A stretch of DNA of 36,886 bases from Ferruginibacter sp. (GTDB lineage: Bacteria > Bacteroidota > Bacteroidia > Chitinophagales > Chitinophagaceae). Each line of letters opens with the position of its first letter. The first letter of the stretch is position 1. The notes under the pieces are model-generated. The model did not search any database. It worked only from the letters and a program-made list of their open reading frames with translations, and had not been told where the DNA came from. The stretch covers positions 1 to 36,886 of the forward strand of contig JANYFT010000262.1 in the NCBI GenBank assembly GCA_025359625.1, in the 5' to 3' direction. Of the stretch, positions 7,879-15,752 are shown in pieces. Made by a program: the position numbers and the translations under genes.

Positions 7879-10734
7879 TTGAAAAAACTATTTGTTGTAT
7901 TTATACTTTTTGTTTTCCTGTCACCAAACATTTTTTGTCAAACTAATTACTGGCAACAGCAGGTGAATTATACAATTGATGTTAGCTTAAACGATACGGC
8001 GCATACATTGGATGGATACATAAAAATGGATTATTACAACAACTCGCCGGATACACTTTATTTTATCTGGGTACATTTGTGCCCCAATGCCTATAAAAAT
8101 GACCGGACTGCTTTTAGCGATCAATTACTCGAAAATGGCCGAACCGATTATTATTTTAGTAACGACGATAAAAGAGGTTATATAAACAGGCTCGATTTTA
8201 AAGTGAATGGTTCCGTAGCCCAAATACAGGACCATCCTGAACATCAGGATATTATTAAACTGATGTTACCACAACCTTTATCTCCCAAAAGCAACGCAAA
8301 AATTGAAACACCCTTTCATGTAAAACTTCCACATAATTTTTCAAGAGGCGGCCATGTGGCGCAGGCGTATCAAATAACACAATGGTATCCTAAGCCAGCT
8401 GTGTACGATAGAAAAGGTTGGCACGAAATGCCTTACCTGGACCAGGGAGAATTTTACAGTGAGTTTGGTAACTATGAAGTAAAAATAACCTTGCCATCAA
8501 ATTATGTGGTGGCTGCAACAGGTGAACTGGTAAGTGAAGCAACCGAAACTGCAACAGGCAAGAACAAGGGCTTTAAAATAATTGCGTCCCAACTTCCTAA
8601 ACACAAACCTTTCTTTCCAAAAAAAATATTGACTGACGATAAATCTATCCCTTCAGCACTAAATACAAAGACCATAATTTATAAGCAAAACAACGTACAT
8701 GATTTTGCCTGGTTTGCAGATAAATTTTTTATTGCAAAAACAGACAGCTTACAATTGACTTCTGGCAGGATAATTAAAGTAGCCGCTTACTATCAACCTA
8801 TACAAGCTGATCAATGGAAGAAGAGCATACAGTTTATCAAACAATCCATTCGCACCAGAAGTAATTATTTAGGTGAGTATCCTTACAATATAGTAAGTGC
8901 AGTGGAGGCAGAGATGGGCTTTTCAGGGGGTATGGAATATCCAACCATCACTTCGATTTCATCAGTTGCAAATGAGCAGGAATTGGAAAGCGTACTGGAA
9001 CATGAAGTGGGGCATAACTGGAACTACGGCATTTTAGCAACCAATGAAAGAAAGCATCCCTGGATGGATGAAGGTATCAATACTTATTATGATGACCGTT
9101 ATTATAGTTCGGCCAGCAATATTAGTAAAGCTGATGATGAAAAAAAGAAGCCCGGTTTTATTGAAAGCAGGATGCCGGATAAGAATGACAAATTTATTGC
9201 CGCCAACCAGTATGCTACTCAAAAAGACCAGCCCATAGAAACCAGTTCAGAAAAATTTAGCGAAACAAATTATATCGCCATTGCTTATTATAAAACAGGT
9301 GAGTGGATGAAGCTGCTTGAAAATAATTTAGGCAAAACCATGTTTGATAGTTGCATGCACGAATATTTTCGCCGCTGGCAATTTAAACACCCATATCCTG
9401 AAGACCTTAAAAAAGTAATAGAAGAGGTGAGCGGAAAAAATGCAGATGCGGAATTTGCATTGCTGAACAAGAAGGGTAAACTTCCGGAAAAATCTATAAA
9501 AAAAGATACCAGATTTAAATCCTTCTTTAGTTTTAAAGACACCGATAAACATCATTATATATTTGCAGCACCTGCTATCGGCGCCAATATTTATGATAAG
9601 CTGATGGTGGGCATTTTGATACACAATTATACCTTGCCTGCTGAGAAATTTCAGTTCTTAGTTTCGCCTCTGTATGCTACCGGCAGCAAGCAGTTGAATG
9701 GTTTGGGAAGAATCAGTTACCAGTGGTATCCGGGTATGGATGGGCAAAAGATAGAGATGTCGCTGTCAGGCGAAACCTTTAGTGGTAATGACTTTACAGA
9801 CTCAGCCAATAATAAAAAAACTTTCCGCTTTAGCAAAATTGTGCCTTCTATAAAATATATTTTTGCTAATAAAAATGCCCGCAGCACAGTTACAAAATTT
9901 ATACAATGGAAAACATTTTTTATAAATGAGCAATACTATATTTCAAAAAGAGATACCATTCTTCAGCAGAATAATATTACCTACCCTACTGCAAGCCGCT
10001 ACATAAATCAATTAAAGTTTGTTATTGAAAACAGCAGGGTATTATATCCTTATAAAGGAGAGTTACTGGCTGAACAGGGTGAAGGCTTTTTAAGATTTGC
10101 TTTTACCGGAAACTACTATTTTAATTATGCAAAAGAGGGTGGTATGAATGTGCGTTTGTTTGCAGGCAAATTTTTCTACCTGAGCGATAAGACATTTTTA
10201 AAACAAGCTGAAACAGATGCCTATCATTTAAACATGAGCGGCCCCAAAGGATACGAAGACTATACCTACAGTAATTACTTTGCCGGAAGAAATGAATTCA
10301 GCGGCTTTGCATCACAACAGATCATGAATAGGGATGGTTTTTTTAAAGTGAGGACCGACCTGCTAAGCAGCAAAGTTGGCAAAACAGATAACTGGCTGGC
10401 CGCAGCAAACTTTACAACGGATGTTCCTAAAGCGATCAATATTTTACAAATTTTGCCCATTAAAATTCCTCTAAAAGCTTTTGTAGATGTTGGCACTTAT
10501 GCAGAGTCGTGGCAAAAGAATGCGGAGACCGGTAAATTTATTTATGATGCAGGTTTGCAGGTATCTTTCTTCAAAGATATCCTACAGGTGTACATCCCAA
10601 TATTGTACAGCAAAGTGTACAGGGATTATTTTAAATCTACCATTACAGAAAAAAGATTTGTAAAAAATATTTCTTTCAGTATCGACATACAAAATTTCAG
10701 TCTCAAAAAACTGGCTCCCCAACTTACCTTCTAA
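7879..10734 (+). CDS. Secreted M1-family zinc metallopeptidase
   Basis: The 951-residue protein starts with a classical signal peptide (MKKLFVVFILFVFLSP...), so it is exported. The N-terminal beta-sandwich (to ~270) is followed by the gluzincin domain: GGMEYP (350-355) stands for the GAMEN exopeptidase motif, HEVGH (375-379) and Glu 398 in WMDEGIN bind zinc. It should act as an aminopeptidase on periplasmic or external peptides. After the catalytic and helical domain (to ~560) comes a ~390-residue extension rich in aromatic/alternating strands, ending in Phe. It could be a beta-rich outer-membrane domain, but I cannot prove this. The start is TTG at 7879, directly giving the signal peptide. 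The next gene begins 2 bases after the stop. Confidence 0.93.
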   Translation: MKKLFVVFILFVFLSPNIFCQTNYWQQQVNYTIDVSLNDTAHTLDGYIKMDYYNNSPDTLYFIWVHLCPNAYKNDRTAFSDQLLENGRTDYYFSNDDKRGYINRLDFKVNGSVAQIQDHPEHQDIIKLMLPQPLSPKSNAKIETPFHVKLPHNFSRGGHVAQAYQITQWYPKPAVYDRKGWHEMPYLDQGEFYSEFGNYEVKITLPSNYVVAATGELVSEATETATGKNKGFKIIASQLPKHKPFFPKKILTDDKSIPSALNTKTIIYKQNNVHDFAWFADKFFIAKTDSLQLTSGRIIKVAAYYQPIQADQWKKSIQFIKQSIRTRSNYLGEYPYNIVSAVEAEMGFSGGMEYPTITSISSVANEQELESVLEHEVGHNWNYGILATNERKHPWMDEGINTYYDDRYYSSASNISKADDEKKKPGFIESRMPDKNDKFIAANQYATQKDQPIETSSEKFSETNYIAIAYYKTGEWMKLLENNLGKTMFDSCMHEYFRRWQFKHPYPEDLKKVIEEVSGKNADAEFALLNKKGKLPEKSIKKDTRFKSFFSFKDTDKHHYIFAAPAIGANIYDKLMVGILIHNYTLPAEKFQFLVSPLYATGSKQLNGLGRISYQWYPGMDGQKIEMSLSGETFSGNDFTDSANNKKTFRFSKIVPSIKYIFANKNARSTVTKFIQWKTFFINEQYYISKRDTILQQNNITYPTASRYINQLKFVIENSRVLYPYKGELLAEQGEGFLRFAFTGNYYFNYAKEGGMNVRLFAGKFFYLSDKTFLKQAETDAYHLNMSGPKGYEDYTYSNYFAGRNEFSGFASQQIMNRDGFFKVRTDLLSSKVGKTDNWLAAANFTTDVPKAINILQILPIKIPLKAFVDVGTYAESWQKNAETGKFIYDAGLQVSFFKDILQVYIPILYSKVYRDYFKSTITEKRFVKNISFSIDIQNFSLKKLAPQLTF

Positions 10735-10736
10735 CA

Positions 10737-11648
10737 GTGCATATAAGCTACATTGCATATAAACAAATTGACAAATTAAAATGGGATGCCTGCATTGATG
10801 CAGCCGGCAATGGATTGGTGTATGGCTATTCTTTTTATTTAGATAGCATGGCAAAATATTGGGATGCCCTGGTGTTGAATGATTATGAAGCTGTGATGCC
10901 TTTGACCTTTAATAAAAAATATGGCGTTACATATTTATTCCAGCCATTTTTTACAGCCAGTCTTGGTGTATTCGGCAACAACATTACAGCTACACTGGTC
11001 AGTGATTTTTTAAACGCTATACCTGCAAAATTTACTTACTGGGATATCTATCTTAATTATGCCAACCGTTTCCAACTAACGGGCTTCACTTTATATGAAA
11101 GGGTAAATTTTGTGTTACCCCTGAATGAACCCTATCAAAAATTGTACGATAATTTCAGGGACAATATAAAGCGCAATTTTAAAAAGGCAGCACAGTTAAA
11201 TTGTGTTATAAAAAAAGATATTGCCATTGATGAAGTTATCTTACTGGCAAAGGAGCAGGCTAAAAATTTCTCAACTGTTACGGATGAAGATTATCAGCAT
11301 TTTAAAAATGTGTACCTGTATTTTCACCAGCAACATAAAGCGATTACGTATGGTATATGCACCCCTAATGGTGAACTGGTAGCATCAGGTGCATTTTTAT
11401 TTTCGCATGGCAGGGCTTATTATATTTTAGTAGGCAATCACCCCAATGGTAAAGCAATCGGTGCATCACATGCCATCATCAATGCTTTTATAAAAGATCA
11501 TGCAGGACAAAATTTATTGCTTGATTTTGAAGGAAGCGATATACCCAGCCTCGCTTTTTTTTATAGTAGCTTTGGGGCAAGAGAAGAAAAATTCGCAGGA
11601 TTAAAATTGAACCTCTTACCCTTTTGGATGAAATGGTTTAAACAATAG
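10737..11648 (+). CDS. FemAB/GNAT-like acyltransferase-fold protein
   Basis: This 303-residue cytosolic protein has the look of the FemAB-like double-GNAT fold: FRDNIKRNFKKA in the middle, then a C-terminal GNAT half with YGICTPNGELVASGAFLFSHGRAYYIL and LLLDFEGSDIPSLAFFYSSFGA. The last motif resembles the 'D-E-G...f.kkFG' ending common in FemABX/GNAT proteins that attach aminoacyl or acyl groups. The substrate is unknown; peptidoglycan or another envelope component would be in character. The start is GTG at 10737, two bases after the M1 peptidase stop, so translation is probably coupled and the two genes co-transcribed. No membrane segment or signal peptide is visible. Confidence 0.75.
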   Translation: MHISYIAYKQIDKLKWDACIDAAGNGLVYGYSFYLDSMAKYWDALVLNDYEAVMPLTFNKKYGVTYLFQPFFTASLGVFGNNITATLVSDFLNAIPAKFTYWDIYLNYANRFQLTGFTLYERVNFVLPLNEPYQKLYDNFRDNIKRNFKKAAQLNCVIKKDIAIDEVILLAKEQAKNFSTVTDEDYQHFKNVYLYFHQQHKAITYGICTPNGELVASGAFLFSHGRAYYILVGNHPNGKAIGASHAIINAFIKDHAGQNLLLDFEGSDIPSLAFFYSSFGAREEKFAGLKLNLLPFWMKWFKQ

Positions 11649-11675
11649 AACTTATTTTTAAAACTTATTTAGCAT

Positions 11676-12199
11676 ATGCAAAAACGTTATCCCCATCAAC
11701 TTTCTTATGGAGCCAACAACCCTGTTGTTGCTCTTAATGAAAAAGAAGCGGCTAAAATTTTTTCGCAAGACACAAGAAGTGACATAGGTTCTGAAGCAGA
11801 AAAAATGAAATTGCCAATATTATTAATGACCTGATAGTAAAACTGATACGGATCGACTATGATGAAAAGAACAAGTGGGATATTTTAGTGATGGAAAGAA
11901 TTTATCCCTTTGATTACAGAAGTTTTGAGGTAGAAAAAAGAGAGCTTTGGTTTGATGTATTTGTGGATGAACTAAAACAATTGCACCATGCCGGATTTGT
12001 ACACAGGGACATACAAAGACCAGGCAATATCTCCGGTGACAGGTTTGACAATGTTCTATTAACCAGTGCAGGATTACGTTTGATAGATGTGGGCATATCT
12101 GCCATCAAAAAAAATGTGGGCGAAAAATTATTTGCCAAATATGTTGAAATAGAATTGCGGGAGATGGAAATATTCCGGAATTACTTTATTGGCCGCTGA
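11676..12199 (+). pseudogene. Protein-kinase-fold gene, broken by a one-base frameshift
   Basis: An ATG at 11676 opens a frame reading MQKRYPHQLSYGANNPVVAL and ending at TGA 11832-11834. The second half (from about 11801) continues in another frame to TGA at 12197-12199. Adding one A to the six-A run at 11800-11805 joins them into a single ~174-residue protein. The joined product has a compact kinase layout: AAKIF (VAIK-like Lys), a hinge in ILVMERIYPF, the catalytic loop HRDIQRPGN with Asp and Asn intact, and LIDVG in place of DFG. All catalytic residues survive, so the break is either a recent mutation, a sequencing error, or is bypassed by transcript slippage. Substrate unknown. It lies 27 bases after the FemAB-like gene. 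Confidence 0.75.
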
Positions 12200-12871
12200 T
12201 TAAAGTTGGTCGGTCAATAGTTGTTCTGCAACAATAAGATCAACCGGCCTGGTAATTTTAATATTGTTCTCCTCTCCTTCTATCAAATTTACTTTTAACC
12301 CAAAAGCTTCCACTACAGTAGCTTCATCAGTAAACTTATCTTTATAATCAATTTTAAAAGCAGGCAGTAAAATTTTACTGTGAAATGTTTGGGGGGTTTG
12401 TATCAGCTTAACCCTGACACGGTCAATGGCTTCATTGTTTTCGCCAATAATTACACGGACACTATCTTTGCAATCTACTACCGGTATGGCAGAACCCAAT
12501 TCAACCGCAGCTTCATAACAACGCTTTACCAGGGCTGTTGTAAACAGGCACCTTACGCCATCATGAACAAATACAATACACTCTTCGGTTATCACTGCAA
12601 GGCCATTTTGTACGGAGTGAAATCTTGTTCTGCCCCCTGCTGTTATCTGGATACGCTCGTAATCAAAAAATGCGTCTATGATTTCCTGCCCGGCACCAAT
12701 ATAATCTTCTGGAAGTACTAAAATTATCTGCAGGTCATCATACGACTTTAAAAAAGTATGAATGGTGTAATATAACACCGGCTTACCGTTGAGCAATAAA
12801 AACTGCTTGGGTAATTCACTGTTCATCCGGGTGCCGCTACCCCCGGCCACTATCACAGCAATTTTTTTCAT
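12200..12871 (-). CDS. ispD: 2-C-methyl-D-erythritol 4-phosphate cytidylyltransferase
   Basis: IspD couples MEP with CTP to give CDP-methylerythritol in the non-mevalonate isoprenoid pathway. The 223 residues match the usual ~230. Visible motifs are the CTP-binding GGSGTRM and LPKQF near the N-terminus, VHDGVRCLF in the middle, VPVVDCKDSVR, and TPQTF before the C-terminal KFTDEATVVEA segment. The ATG at 12871 is supported by the conserved N-terminus MKKIAVIVAGG. A TAAATTTG -7-like element sits only 4 bases upstream of the ATG, suggesting a very short or leaderless transcript, but no -33 accompanies it. Its stop codon abuts the stop of the convergent kinase-like gene with no base between. Confidence 0.95.
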   Translation of the reverse strand: MKKIAVIVAGGSGTRMNSELPKQFLLLNGKPVLYYTIHTFLKSYDDLQIILVLPEDYIGAGQEIIDAFFDYERIQITAGGRTRFHSVQNGLAVITEECIVFVHDGVRCLFTTALVKRCYEAAVELGSAIPVVDCKDSVRVIIGENNEAIDRVRVKLIQTPQTFHSKILLPAFKIDYKDKFTDEATVVEAFGLKVNLIEGEENNIKITRPVDLIVAEQLLTDQL

Positions 12872-12922
12872 ACTGCAAATTTATAAGTTTTCGGGTACAA
12901 AGTTGGCGAACTTTAGATAAAA

Positions 12923-12951
12923 CAGACATCAAAAAATCAGACATCAGACAT
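12923..12951. repeat. CAGACATC direct repeats
   Basis: CAGACATC occurs at 12923-12930 and 12938-12945, and overlaps a third, partial copy (CAGACAT, 12945-12951). The repeats straddle the stop codon of the asparaginase gene, so its last codons lie inside the repeat. This looks like a simple intergenic repeat that has run into the 3' end of the gene. Confidence 0.5.
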
Positions 12952-13900
12952 TGTCTTTATAGATGCTTACATAATTGGTTCCATCGCTGCTTCTTGCGCC
13001 ACGGTACATACCTGCACTGTTAAATATCAGTGCCACATTACCTGCTGCATCCACACCAATCATTCCGCCTTCGCCTTCTAATTTTGGTAGTTTAATATTC
13101 ACCACTTCATTCATGGCTTCCTGCAAACCCATGCCTTTATATTCCATCAGGCAGCTGACATCGTAAGCTGCCACGCTGCGGATAAATGGCTCACCATGCC
13201 CGGTGCAACTGATGGCACAGGTTATATCATTGGCATAAGTACCGGCACCTATCAACGGGCTATCACCGATACGGCCATATTTTTTATTGGTCATCCCCCC
13301 TGTACTGGTGGCTGCTGCAATATGTCCATTACAATCGCAGGCAACAGCGCCCACTGTGCCAAACTTTTTATCTTTCATCAGTTCTTCGAGTTGTTGATGT
13401 GTATGGTCTAAAGAATAATTATCGCTATCCCTTATTTGCTTCCATTGGTCGTACCTGAACTGTGAAAAGAAAAATTCATCCGGCTCCAATTTAATGCCTT
13501 GTTTGATGGCAAAATCATTTGCCCCTTTGCCACTTAAAAAAACATGGTTACTGTTTCGCATCACTTCCATGGCCAGTTCTATCGGGTTACGCACATTGCG
13601 TACACCCGCTACGGCACCGGCTGCAAGGTCTTTGCCATCCATGATGGCGGCATCCATTTCCTGTACCCCTTTCTTTGTAAATACAGAACCACGCCCTGCA
13701 TTGAACAGCATATTATCTTCTAAGATAACCAGGGCCGCTTTTACAGCATTGGCTGAAGTACCCCCTTCTTCCAATACAGCGTAACCTGCTGCCAGCGCAT
13801 CTTCCAATCCTTTCAGATAACCCTTTTCCAATTCAGGCGTCATATCTTCTTTTAAAATTGTGCCTGCACCACCATGTATAGCGAGAGAAATTTTTTGCAT
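12944..13900 (-). CDS. Isoaspartyl peptidase / L-asparaginase (Ntn-hydrolase)
   Basis: This plant-type asparaginase is an N-terminal-nucleophile hydrolase made as a precursor that self-cleaves before a Thr. It hydrolyses isoaspartyl dipeptides and asparagine. Seen in the sequence are the N-terminal SLAIHGGAGT, FNAGRGSVF, MDAAIMDG, and the cleavage site GTVGAVACD with Thr 182 (E. coli IaaA uses Thr 179). STGGMTNKKYGRIGDSPLIGAGTYA follows, with the Arg and Gly residues that hold the substrate carboxylates. I chose the ATG at 13900, giving 318 residues, because the alternative upstream start is TTG and would add 16 residues not found in the family. It lacks a signal peptide and should be cytosolic. 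Confidence 0.93.
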   Translation of the reverse strand: MQKISLAIHGGAGTILKEDMTPELEKGYLKGLEDALAAGYAVLEEGGTSANAVKAALVILEDNMLFNAGRGSVFTKKGVQEMDAAIMDGKDLAAGAVAGVRNVRNPIELAMEVMRNSNHVFLSGKGANDFAIKQGIKLEPDEFFFSQFRYDQWKQIRDSDNYSLDHTHQQLEELMKDKKFGTVGAVACDCNGHIAAATSTGGMTNKKYGRIGDSPLIGAGTYANDITCAISCTGHGEPFIRSVAAYDVSCLMEYKGMGLQEAMNEVVNIKLPKLEGEGGMIGVDAAGNVALIFNSAGMYRGARSSDGTNYVSIYKDNV

Positions 13901-14104
13901 TTGCTGGTTTGTTTTATCAAGGTCTAAATTAGATGATTTATAACACAATCATTGATTGTAACCCTGCAATGATCAACCAGATAAAGAAGAGAATTACCAA
14001 CCCATTCGAATTTTTTGAAGGTTAGGTTTTAATCAATTTACATTAAAGCGCAGGAAGCTATTTTTGTTAGAAAAGAATTAATGTTCATCAATAAAAAATA
14101 AAAA

Positions 14105-15130
14105 TCAACTATTTTTTATTTTTGTAACTATCATTTCTGGTGTGATTATATGCATACAGGCATGATCGCCGCGGTAGCAGGGTTTATTGCCAAATACCGA
14201 ACAGGGCCTGCAATATAATTCGGCCTGTACTATATTTTTCTCTTGTTGTGCCCACCCATTAAAACCTGCGTACCAATGTGTGGCTCCCCAAATACTTACT
14301 ACCGGCACCCCAAATAGAGAAGCCAGGTGCATGTTGGCAGAATCCATACTTATCATAAGGTTAATATTGCTGATAATAGCAAGCTCCTCTTCAAAAGAAA
14401 ATTTACCTGCGACGTTATTTACCCCATCGATTTCCTCAGCCCATTGTTTTAGTATATCAGTCTCCTTTTTACCTCCGCCAAAAAGTAAGATGGTATTGTT
14501 TTCTACAGCCAATTGCTGCACCACTGCTTTCATCTTTTCAAGCGGATACATTTTTTCCTCGTACTGTGCAAAGGGGGCAATGCCAATTATTTTTTTTCCG
14601 GTAGCAAAGACATTCTGTATGGCAGAAGGAATAGCTTGTTTACCAGAAACAGCCCCTTCATTTTTTAATACTACTGATATCCCTATCTTTCTAAATACTT
14701 CGGCATAGCGTTCATGCGTGGAAGTAAGTGGGGTAAAAATTTTATTCTCTTTTCTTGTTAACTCTTTTTTTTCTTTTCTGCCTTTATCAATAGTGGCCAT
14801 CGCATAACCACTAAAACTAAAAAATATTTTTAGTAAGGAAGATCGTAAAACACTGTGCAGGTCTGCGATGGCACTGAATGTATTCGCCGCTTTTAATTCT
14901 TTATATAACTGATAAATACCTGCAACACCTTTATGTTGTGCCTTTAAATAAGCAGGATGAAAGTGGCAACGGCCGATGTTCTGAAATAAGGGTTGCAAAA
15001 ATGCATTGGACACTACCGTTATCTGCACCTGCGGATTTTGTTGCAAAATATTTTTTATAACAGGCACCGTCATGGCCACATCTCCCATGGCAGAAAAACG
15101 GATCACCAATATGTGTTGGGGTTGGTGCAC
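14105..15130 (-). CDS. Glycosyltransferase family 9 (heptosyltransferase-like)
   Basis: This 341-residue GT-B enzyme of the ADP-heptose:LPS heptosyltransferase family adds a core sugar to lipopolysaccharide at the cytosolic face. The N-terminus HILVIRFSAMGDVAMTVPVI is the family signature. The C-terminal donor-binding region has SMDSANMHLASLFGVPVVSIWGATH (around residue 270), and a Cys-rich stretch CRPCSVFGNKPCYRGDHACM follows, as in many Bacteroidota members. The start is GTG at 15130, directly after the TAG stop of the DUF4254 gene with no spacing, so the two are translationally coupled. A role in lipid A-core or related glycolipid assembly is likely; the exact sugar is not known. Confidence 0.92.
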   Translation of the reverse strand: MHQPQHILVIRFSAMGDVAMTVPVIKNILQQNPQVQITVVSNAFLQPLFQNIGRCHFHPAYLKAQHKGVAGIYQLYKELKAANTFSAIADLHSVLRSSLLKIFFSFSGYAMATIDKGRKEKKELTRKENKIFTPLTSTHERYAEVFRKIGISVVLKNEGAVSGKQAIPSAIQNVFATGKKIIGIAPFAQYEEKMYPLEKMKAVVQQLAVENNTILLFGGGKKETDILKQWAEEIDGVNNVAGKFSFEEELAIISNINLMISMDSANMHLASLFGVPVVSIWGATHWYAGFNGWAQQEKNIVQAELYCRPCSVFGNKPCYRGDHACMHIITPEMIVTKIKNS

Positions 15131-15739
15131 CTACTGTAATTGCTGATTATATAAAACCGGATTAAGCCCGGGATCGTTGTACATCTTCATTTGCTTGTAC
15201 ACTTTCATGTATTTATCACCACGGGCAATATCACCAAGTAATTCATCAATTGCTGTTGACAAATCTCTGCGCTGCTCCAATAAAACTGCCAGCTTATCCG
15301 TGCAGGTGATGATGTGTTCAGCATTGGCACCAGTACGGTGTACTTCCACATTCATGTGGTAAATTTTTAGTGCCAGAATAGATAACCGGTCGATGGCCCA
15401 GGCCGGGCTTTCAGTATTGATGGTTGCCGTTTTTTTTGGCTGCACTTCTTTGTATGTTGTTAAAAAATAACTATCAATATATTCCACCATATCCGTTCTT
15501 AACTGGTTAGACGCATCAATTTTTCTTTTTAAAGAAAGCCCTTCTTCCGGATCAATTGTTGGGTTGCGAACCATATCTTCCAGGTGCCATTGTACGGTAT
15601 CAATCCAGTTTTTATTATACAATAAATGCTCTAAAGTATCGCTGTTAAAAGGGTTGCTGGCAAGGGTAAGCACATTATCTGTAAGGTGATAATCATGGAT
15701 GCTTTTTTCAAAAATATCATTGCACAATGCACTTATCAT
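15131..15739 (-). CDS. DUF4254 family protein
   Basis: This 202-residue helical protein contains the DUF4254 pattern: WHLEDMVRNPTIDPEEGLSLKRKIDASNQLRTDMVE, then INTESPAWAIDRLSILALKIYHM and a C-terminal LLEQRRDLSTAIDELLGDIARGDKYMKVYKQ. No biochemical function is known to me. It is immediately followed by a GT9 glycosyltransferase, a pairing I regard as typical of Bacteroidota, which suggests a part in LPS-core synthesis. I use the ATG at 15739. A longer frame reaching 15805 would overlap the permease gene and add a non-conserved tail, whereas 15739 leaves a 13-base gap to that gene and matches the family start (MISALCNDIFEKSI). Confidence 0.88.
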   Translation of the reverse strand: MISALCNDIFEKSIHDYHLTDNVLTLASNPFNSDTLEHLLYNKNWIDTVQWHLEDMVRNPTIDPEEGLSLKRKIDASNQLRTDMVEYIDSYFLTTYKEVQPKKTATINTESPAWAIDRLSILALKIYHMNVEVHRTGANAEHIITCTDKLAVLLEQRRDLSTAIDELLGDIARGDKYMKVYKQMKMYNDPGLNPVLYNQQLQ

Positions 15740-15752
15740 AAATAGAAAAATA

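Noticed and set aside
11796-11810. Programmed -1 ribosomal frameshifting in the kinase-like gene
   Set aside because: The zero-frame codons here (GAA AAA ATG) do not fit the X XXY YYZ slippery heptamer and I see no strong downstream structure. A missing A or transcript slippage explains it better.
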